Assembly: GCA_002392765.1 (NCBI GenBank)
Contig: DGHT01000034.1
Coordinates: 77,403 to 141,402 of the forward strand
Length of the DNA: 64,000 nucleotides
Source: Verrucomicrobia bacterium UBA3841
Lineage (GTDB): Bacteria; Verrucomicrobiota; Kiritimatiellia; RFP12; UBA1067
Reading direction: 5' to 3'
Below, one piece after another: positions 59,737 through 64,000 of this stretch. Within the stretch, counting starts at the first letter, position 1. Each line of letters begins with the position of its first letter. The notes beneath the pieces were generated by a model. That model was not told where the DNA came from. It was given only the letters and a program-made list of their open reading frames with translations, and ran no database searches. The position numbers and the translations under genes are program-made.

Positions 59737-60756
59737 ATGAAATCAAGTTACACATTCGCGGCGGTCGCCGCGGCGGTCGCGGTGTTCTCGGCGCATGCGG
59801 AAGACGAGACGATGAAGGTGGTCGAGACTGCCGGTGGAACGGCTCGCGATCTTGTGAAGATCGAGTCGCTCCCCGTCGCATGCCGCGAGGCAAGAACCGT
59901 CGAAGGACGCGAAGCATCTCTTCTTCCCGAGGGGAAACAGTTCAAACTCGTCTGGAACGACGAATTCGACGGCACGGCTCTTGATGCGGCGAAATGGAGC
60001 TACCGCACGAATTTCTGGGGTAGAAGGGCGCACTGGTTCGCAACGCCCGAGGACGGCGCGGTCGAGGTCAAAGATGGACTGCTCCGCCTCAAACTTGTCA
60101 AAAAGCCGGACGGCCAGTTTGTGTCGCCGCAGCTCCAGACGGGCGAACTTGTGTGGGACATCCCGCACCTTTCGAACCCAACGGGTTTCTGGCCTCTGCC
60201 GAAGCGCGAGAGGCCCAAATTCCTCCACCGCTACGGGTATTACGAGTGCCGTTGCCGCCTGCAGAAGATGCAAGGCTGGTGGTCCGCCTTCTGGATGCAG
60301 ACCGAGTCGCAGGGCGTTACGCTCGATCCGGGCGTAAGCGGAATTGAACAGGACATCATGGAGTCGTTCGACCCCGGGGAGGTGATTGTCGCGTCGTTCC
60401 ACACGAACGGCTACGGCGCGGATTACAAGGGCTTCCACATCCCCGCAGCGTACGACGAACCACCGAAGTTCGAGGGAAAACTCAACCTCGCGGTCGATAC
60501 GGAGAATTTCCACACTTTCGGGCTTCTGTGGGAGCCGGAAGGGTACTCGATCTACATCGACGGACGCCTTCGCGGATTCAACAACGCGGCGGTGTCGCAC
60601 GTACCCGAGTTCATTCTCGTCTCGACAGAGGCCAAGTGGTATCGCAAGAACCGCATGACGGGGGAAGGCGTTCCTGAACTTGACGCCGCCGCCCGCGCCG
60701 GAGACGATTTTGTCGTGGACTTCGTCCGCGTATACGACATTGCAGACCCGAACTGA
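59737..60756 (+). CDS. Exported GH16 glycoside hydrolase
   Basis: This 339-residue protein has a signal peptide (MKSSYTFAAVAAAVAVFSAHA) and the GH16 fold, opening KLVWNDEFDGTALDAAKW and containing the catalytic signature EQDIME at residues 204-209 (Glu204 nucleophile, Asp206, Glu209 acid/base). GYYECRCRLQ, WWSAFWMQ and HTFGLLWEPEGYSIYIDG are standard. GH16 enzymes cut beta-1,3 or beta-1,4 glucans and galactans; the substrate class cannot be read here. It lies 93 bases after the surface protein gene and 17 bases before the chaperone-like gene. Confidence 0.93.
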   Translation: MKSSYTFAAVAAAVAVFSAHAEDETMKVVETAGGTARDLVKIESLPVACREARTVEGREASLLPEGKQFKLVWNDEFDGTALDAAKWSYRTNFWGRRAHWFATPEDGAVEVKDGLLRLKLVKKPDGQFVSPQLQTGELVWDIPHLSNPTGFWPLPKRERPKFLHRYGYYECRCRLQKMQGWWSAFWMQTESQGVTLDPGVSGIEQDIMESFDPGEVIVASFHTNGYGADYKGFHIPAAYDEPPKFEGKLNLAVDTENFHTFGLLWEPEGYSIYIDGRLRGFNNAAVSHVPEFILVSTEAKWYRKNRMTGEGVPELDAAARAGDDFVVDFVRVYDIADPN

Positions 60757-60773
60757 AAAGCAGGGAGACGGAC

Positions 60774-61220
60774 ATGGAATTCAACGAACTGATCGACAAC
60801 TTTGCAAAGCGGCACAATGTGGAAAACCTCATTGTCGTCGATGGCGCCGCCTCGCTCGACATCGACGGGATCATCGTAACGATGGTTGCCAACGATCAAT
60901 TGTTGACTTTGTCCGCTGAAATCGGCGAGCCGCCCGCCGAGGGCGTCGCCGCATTCTCGAATCTTCTGCTGGAGGCGAACCTTCAGTCCGGCGTGTATTT
61001 CGCCAAAGCTCCAGATCCGGGTCCGTACATTGTCGTGAGGCGTCTCTTGCTTTCGATGACGGACGGCGATCTCTTTGACAGCGAACTTGAAACTTTTGTA
61101 AACAACGCCGAGACGTGGCGCCGGCTCCTCGCCGATTTCCGTCCGGCCGCAAAAGCCGCGGCAGAACGTTCCGGCGGGGAATCTCCGTCGCTCGGATCCG
61201 ACAGCTTCATGCAAGTCTGA
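60774..61220 (+). CDS. CesT-like secretion chaperone family protein
   Basis: This 148-residue acidic protein matches the pattern of CesT/Tir-type class I chaperones: FNELIDNFAKRHNV, two-strand block IDGIIVTMVANDQLLTLSAEIG, LEANLQSGVYFAKAPD, IVVRRLLLSM, and a helical end (ELETFVNNAETWRRLL). These proteins normally bind effectors of type III secretion systems. GGGAG lies 6 bases before the ATG, and the gene probably shares the GH16 transcript. No type III apparatus gene is in the window. Its cargo may lie elsewhere, or the fold may serve another role. Confidence 0.7.
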   Translation: MEFNELIDNFAKRHNVENLIVVDGAASLDIDGIIVTMVANDQLLTLSAEIGEPPAEGVAAFSNLLLEANLQSGVYFAKAPDPGPYIVVRRLLLSMTDGDLFDSELETFVNNAETWRRLLADFRPAAKAAAERSGGESPSLGSDSFMQV

Positions 61221-61225
61221 ATTCC

Positions 61226-61244
61226 CCGCGAGGCCTTTCCGCGG
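61226..61244. terminator. Short hairpin between convergent genes
   Basis: CCGCG (61226-61230) and CGCGG (61240-61244) form a 5-bp stem between the chaperone gene end and larC. Possible bidirectional terminator; weak. Confidence 0.3.
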
Positions 61245-61247
61245 CGA

Positions 61248-62468
61248 TCAGTGCATTTCGCCGTCTGCCGCCGATTCGGCTTCCGCGAAAGAGATTCCGC
61301 GGCGCCTCGCCAGCGCGGCGATGTCGTCCGCTTCCCATTTGCAGCGGCTTACGCCCCATCCGGACGCCGTTTTGCGCCGCACGGACGATCCGTCGGCGAG
61401 CGTTGCTTCTTCAATCTTCCTTTCGAGCGCGTATCGGCGGCAGACGTTCTCCCTGACGCCGAGAGTCGATGTGCTGGCGAATATGGAAGCGACTACGTTC
61501 CGCCTGTCCTCCTCGCTGCACAAAACGCACGCCATGATTCCCGGGCGTCCTTTTTTCATCGTGACGTGCGCGAACGAAACGTCTCTGGCGCCGGACGCGA
61601 AGATGCGCTCCGAAGCGAACGCGAGTTCCTCTCCGGTCATGTCGTCGACGTTGAATTTCAGTTCGCAAACGCTTTCCCCTGTGCCATGTTCCGGAATCCT
61701 TCCGCCGATCGCCGCGCGCACGACATTCGCGCGCCAAAAGTCTTTGCGCCCCGCCCCGTAGCCGGTTTTGGCGCATTCCATCAAAGGCTGCGGGCCGAAC
61801 TTCGAGACGAATGTTTTAAGCAGCGCGGCGCCGGTGGGGGTGCAGAGTTCGCCTTCGGTCTTCCCGTCCGAATAAGAAGGCGCGCCCTCTAGCAGGAATG
61901 CCGTCGCGGGCGCCGGCACGCCCAGAGTCCCGTGCGCGCATTCTACCGTACCGGAGCCGACATTTACGGCGGAAGCGACGACTTCTCCCGGAGCGAGCCG
62001 GTCCAGGAGATGGCAGAACGCGGCGATGTCCGCCACGGCGTCGAGCGCGCCTACCTCGTGGAAGTGTATCTCGCCCACCGGGCGGCGGTGTGCGCGCGAT
62101 TCGGCGGCGGCGATCGCCGAGTAGACCCTTGCGACGTCCTCTTTCGTCTTTTCGCCGAGAGACAGACCCTTGACGAGCGAAAGGACGTCCTCAAGCGAGC
62201 GGTGGGCATGATGTCCGTGCCCGTGTTCGTGTCCGTGTCCGCTGTGATGCGGATGCGCTCCTTCCTCCTCTCCGCGGACGGAGACCGAAAGGCGAGTGGC
62301 GGCGATGCCGCATTTGAAAAGCGTTTCGCGCGCGAATTCCACTCCGGGAATGCCGAACGAGTTCATTTCGGCGACGGCGGCTTCGGGATCGGGGGTCAAT
62401 TCAAGAAGGGCGCCTGAGAGCATGTCTCCGGCCGCGCCCATGCTGCAGTCCAGGTAGAGCGTATTCAT
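61248..62468 (-). CDS. larC: Nickel-pincer cofactor biosynthesis protein LarC
   Basis: This 406-residue enzyme inserts nickel into the pincer cofactor of lactate racemase and related enzymes, using CTP. Family features: MNTLYLDCSMGAAGDMLSGA at the start, a His-rich metal-binding stretch at about residues 74-92 (alternating His and Gly), EIHFHEVGALDAVADI, CTPTGAALLK and MTGEELAFASERI. The ATG at 62468 overlaps the larB stop as ATGA. It is a single uninterrupted frame, without the ribosomal frameshift that joins LarC1 and LarC2 in some lactobacilli. larA and larE are not in the window. Confidence 0.95.
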   Translation of the reverse strand: MNTLYLDCSMGAAGDMLSGALLELTPDPEAAVAEMNSFGIPGVEFARETLFKCGIAATRLSVSVRGEEEGAHPHHSGHGHEHGHGHHAHRSLEDVLSLVKGLSLGEKTKEDVARVYSAIAAAESRAHRRPVGEIHFHEVGALDAVADIAAFCHLLDRLAPGEVVASAVNVGSGTVECAHGTLGVPAPATAFLLEGAPSYSDGKTEGELCTPTGAALLKTFVSKFGPQPLMECAKTGYGAGRKDFWRANVVRAAIGGRIPEHGTGESVCELKFNVDDMTGEELAFASERIFASGARDVSFAHVTMKKGRPGIMACVLCSEEDRRNVVASIFASTSTLGVRENVCRRYALERKIEEATLADGSSVRRKTASGWGVSRCKWEADDIAALARRRGISFAEAESAADGEMH

Positions 62469-63151
62469 TTCGCCCCTTTCGGGTGGTTGATGCGGCTTGC
62501 GAGGAATCCCGCGCCGAATCCGTTGTCGATATTCACCACGCTCACGCCGGCGGCGCAGGAATTGAGCATGGCGAGAAGGGCGGCTACGCCGCCGAACGAC
62601 GCGCCGTAGCCGATGCTGGTGGGGACGGCGATGACGGGCGCGTCGACCAGACCGCCGATGACGCTCGGAAGAGCCCCTTCCATCCCGGCGACGGCCACGA
62701 CCGCATTCGCCGCGCGCAGTTCGTCCGAGCATGAAAGAAGCCGGTGGAGGCCCGCCACGCCCACATCGTACAGCCGCACCACCTCGTTCCCCAGCGCCTC
62801 CGCGACGAGAGCCGATTCTTCGGCGACGGGGATGTCGCTCGTTCCGCCGCATGCGACGACTATCTTGCCGATCCCGTCGCAGGGCCTGTTTCCGCCGAGG
62901 CGTCCCAGGCGGGCTTGCGGGAAATACGTGAAATCGCCGCCCAGCGCCGCGGTGACCTTCCCGGCCTTGTCCGGATCGATGCGCGTGACAAGCACCGGGG
63001 ACTGGCCGTGGCTTTTGAGCGACGAGAGTATCTCGATTGTCTGTCCGGCGGTTTTGCCTTCGCCGTAGACTACTTCCGCCACGCCTTGGCGGGACTGCCG
63101 CTGGATGTCGACGCGGGCGAATCCGAGGTTGTCCGTATCACAGGATTTCAT
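62465..63151 (-). CDS. larB: Nickel-pincer cofactor biosynthesis protein LarB
   Basis: This 228-residue enzyme carboxylates and hydrolyses nicotinic acid adenine dinucleotide in the first step of the pincer cofactor pathway. It resembles the PurE class AIR carboxylase fold: KIVVACGGTSDIPVAEE, VVAVAGMEGALPSVIGG, VIAVPTSIGYGASFGG and VNIDNGFGAGFLAS are all present. GGAG lies 5 bases before the ATG at 63151. It precedes larC with ATGA overlap and follows two small membrane proteins by 83 bases. Confidence 0.95.
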   Translation of the reverse strand: MKSCDTDNLGFARVDIQRQSRQGVAEVVYGEGKTAGQTIEILSSLKSHGQSPVLVTRIDPDKAGKVTAALGGDFTYFPQARLGRLGGNRPCDGIGKIVVACGGTSDIPVAEESALVAEALGNEVVRLYDVGVAGLHRLLSCSDELRAANAVVAVAGMEGALPSVIGGLVDAPVIAVPTSIGYGASFGGVAALLAMLNSCAAGVSVVNIDNGFGAGFLASRINHPKGAK

Positions 63152-63234
63152 TCAAACTCCATGTTCCGTATACGTCGAGACCGGGCGCGGCAAATCCGGT
63201 TCCCGCAGGTTTCCGCTCCGGGGCCGCGCAATTG

Positions 63235-63519
63235 TCAGGCGTTCGCGCCATGCCGCGTTTCGGTCAGGGAAAGCAGTCCGAATACGGCGAGTCCGGCCGT
63301 GATCGCGATGCACCCGAGAATGGCGTCGCCCGCAGACATGTCGAGAAGCGGTTCTCCCTCGATCGCGTTTGCGGCGCAATCGACTGACCACATCAGCGCC
63401 GCGCCCCAGAACATGAGCGCCGTCGTGAATACGGCTTTGGCGCTCTTGCCGGACTTCTTCGCCGCGAAGTGCCATGCAGTGAACGCCGCCGCCGCGGCGA
63501 TTGTCATGAGTTCACACAT
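63235..63519 (-). CDS. Small membrane protein of the lar operon
   Basis: This 94-residue protein starts MCELMTIAAAAAFTAWHFAA and has two or three helices (about residues 2-20, 30-50 and 60-80). It begins inside the end of the previous gene (8-base overlap), and its frame upstream is a shadow. The gene pair has a location upstream of larB that suggests a role in nickel or cofactor handling, or a sensor for them. No motif for a known nickel carrier is seen. Confidence 0.7.
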   Translation of the reverse strand: MCELMTIAAAAAFTAWHFAAKKSGKSAKAVFTTALMFWGAALMWSVDCAANAIEGEPLLDMSAGDAILGCIAITAGLAVFGLLSLTETRHGANA

Positions 63520-63862
63520 CGGCGAGACCGGCCTTTCTTTCCGCCGCCGAAGAGAATGCGACCATTGCAACCCACACGGCGAATATCAGAACCGTCATCG
63601 CGACTCCGCGCGTTGCCATTTCGCGAAGCATGGCGTTTACGGCCTCAGGCCCTTCGCGGACTGCGGTGAGGAAGGGGGGCTCGAACGTGATTTCGCCATG
63701 GTAGATATGCTCTATAGCGAGAAGGAAACTGCCGCCGAACATCATCTTGCAAAGCCATCCGAGCCTCTTGACGAACGCATTGGCGCAGGAGCGCCGCGGC
63801 AACGCCGACTTGACGGCGGATGCGGCCGCCGCCGTTGCGAGCGGTACGGTAAAACAAGCCAT
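63512..63862 (-). CDS. Membrane protein, first gene of the lar operon
   Basis: This 116-residue protein starts at ATG 63862 with AAAGGG 7 bases upstream. It has an N-terminal hydrophobic stretch (ACFTVPLATAAAASAVKSA), a helix at about 32-46 (LCKMMFGGSFLLAIEHIYHGE) with His, Glu and Tyr, and a C-terminal helix (VAMTVLIFAVWVAMVAF). The conserved-looking EHIYHGEITFEPPFLTA segment could bind metal. Unrecognised family; the link to nickel handling is by context only. Confidence 0.72.
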   Translation of the reverse strand: MACFTVPLATAAAASAVKSALPRRSCANAFVKRLGWLCKMMFGGSFLLAIEHIYHGEITFEPPFLTAVREGPEAVNAMLREMATRGVAMTVLIFAVWVAMVAFSSAAERKAGLADV

Positions 63863-63888
63863 ATGTATGCCCTTTCGATAATCTTGAC

Positions 63889-63910
63889 GCGGATGCGACA
63901 TTGCATCCGC
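63889..63910 (-). promoter_or_regulatory. Leader stem-loop of the lar operon
   Basis: GCGGATGC (63889-63896) and GCATCCGC (63903-63910) form a perfect 8-bp stem with a 6-base loop, starting about 6 bases after the predicted transcription start. It may stabilise the message or take part in regulation. Confidence 0.55.
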
Positions 63911-63922
63911 CTTTCGACAACT

Positions 63923-63951
63923 AGTATAGCAAAAACTTCGATTCTTTGCAA
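63923..63951 (-). promoter_or_regulatory. Promoter of the lar operon
   Basis: On the minus strand TTGCAA (63946-63951), 17 bases, TATACT (63923-63928). Predicted start near 63916, with a 54-base leader. Nothing further is seen from 63952 to 64000. Confidence 0.7.
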
Positions 63952-64000
63952 AGCGTAAAATCATCGTGGGGCAGGTTCGGGTGCGATTCTAAACCGTTGA

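Noticed and set aside
60774..61220. Evidence for a type III secretion system in the window
   Set aside because: Only a chaperone-like protein is present; no ring, needle, ATPase or export gate genes were seen.

Overview
The window is a bacterial chromosome segment of mostly high G+C content with densely packed genes, many joined by 4-base ATGA stop/start overlaps. No rRNA or tRNA was recognised. The gene mix suggests an uncultured Kiritimatiellota or related PVC-group gut bacterium: Tat-exported Gfo/Idh/MocA oxidoreductases, a DUF4838-type protein, LacI-type sensors fused to AraC or GntR DNA-binding domains, repeated LamG-like exported proteins, an ECF sigma factor paired with a Ser/Thr kinase, and PDDEXK-linked AAA ATPases. 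This placement is an inference from gene content, not from a marker gene.

Layout. 1-781: end of a protein built from two copies of one domain. 847-11730 (minus): a translationally coupled catabolic operon with a DUF4838 protein, LamG-like protein, metallophosphoesterase, TIM-barrel epimerase, Tat-exported Gfo/Idh, GH20 hexosaminidase and a second Gfo/Idh. It is divergent from a XylR-like regulator (11852-13030). 13157-16072: a secreted metzincin protease. 16083-18828 (minus): rubrerythrin, MATE exporter, mannose-6-phosphate isomerase. 18924-24933 (minus): a second catabolic operon (LamG-like protein, 807-aa exported protein, FAD oxidoreductase) preceded by a GntR/LacI-type regulator. 26411-32815 (plus): a housekeeping run of FtsH, CdaA, a CdaR-like stub, FtsK and a RodZ-like protein, followed by a zinc-ribbon protein, a nuclease and a sigma factor/kinase pair to 36902.

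36.9-54.2 kb is accessory. Two AAA-ATPase/PDDEXK genes share an almost identical 5' cassette exactly 14,200 bp apart. Between them lie a candidate 6S-like RNA, a coiled-coil lipoprotein, small membrane and unknown proteins, an M48 protease lipoprotein, a TPR protein, two further ATPases flanked by imperfect direct repeats, several sub-60-residue genes and an ATPase gene remnant. 54.4-61.2 kb carries a 1739-residue surface protein, a GH16 glycosidase and a CesT-like secretion chaperone. 61.2-63.9 kb (minus) is a larB-larC nickel-pincer-cofactor operon led by two unknown membrane proteins.

The two catabolic operons each have their own sensor-regulator with visible operator candidates and each contain a paralogous LamG-like exported protein, but neither contains a transporter. 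This points to modular surface degradation of complex glycans, probably rich in N-acetylhexosamine for the first operon. Three promoters place the -10 box 6 to 8 bases before the start codon, predicting leaderless mRNAs.
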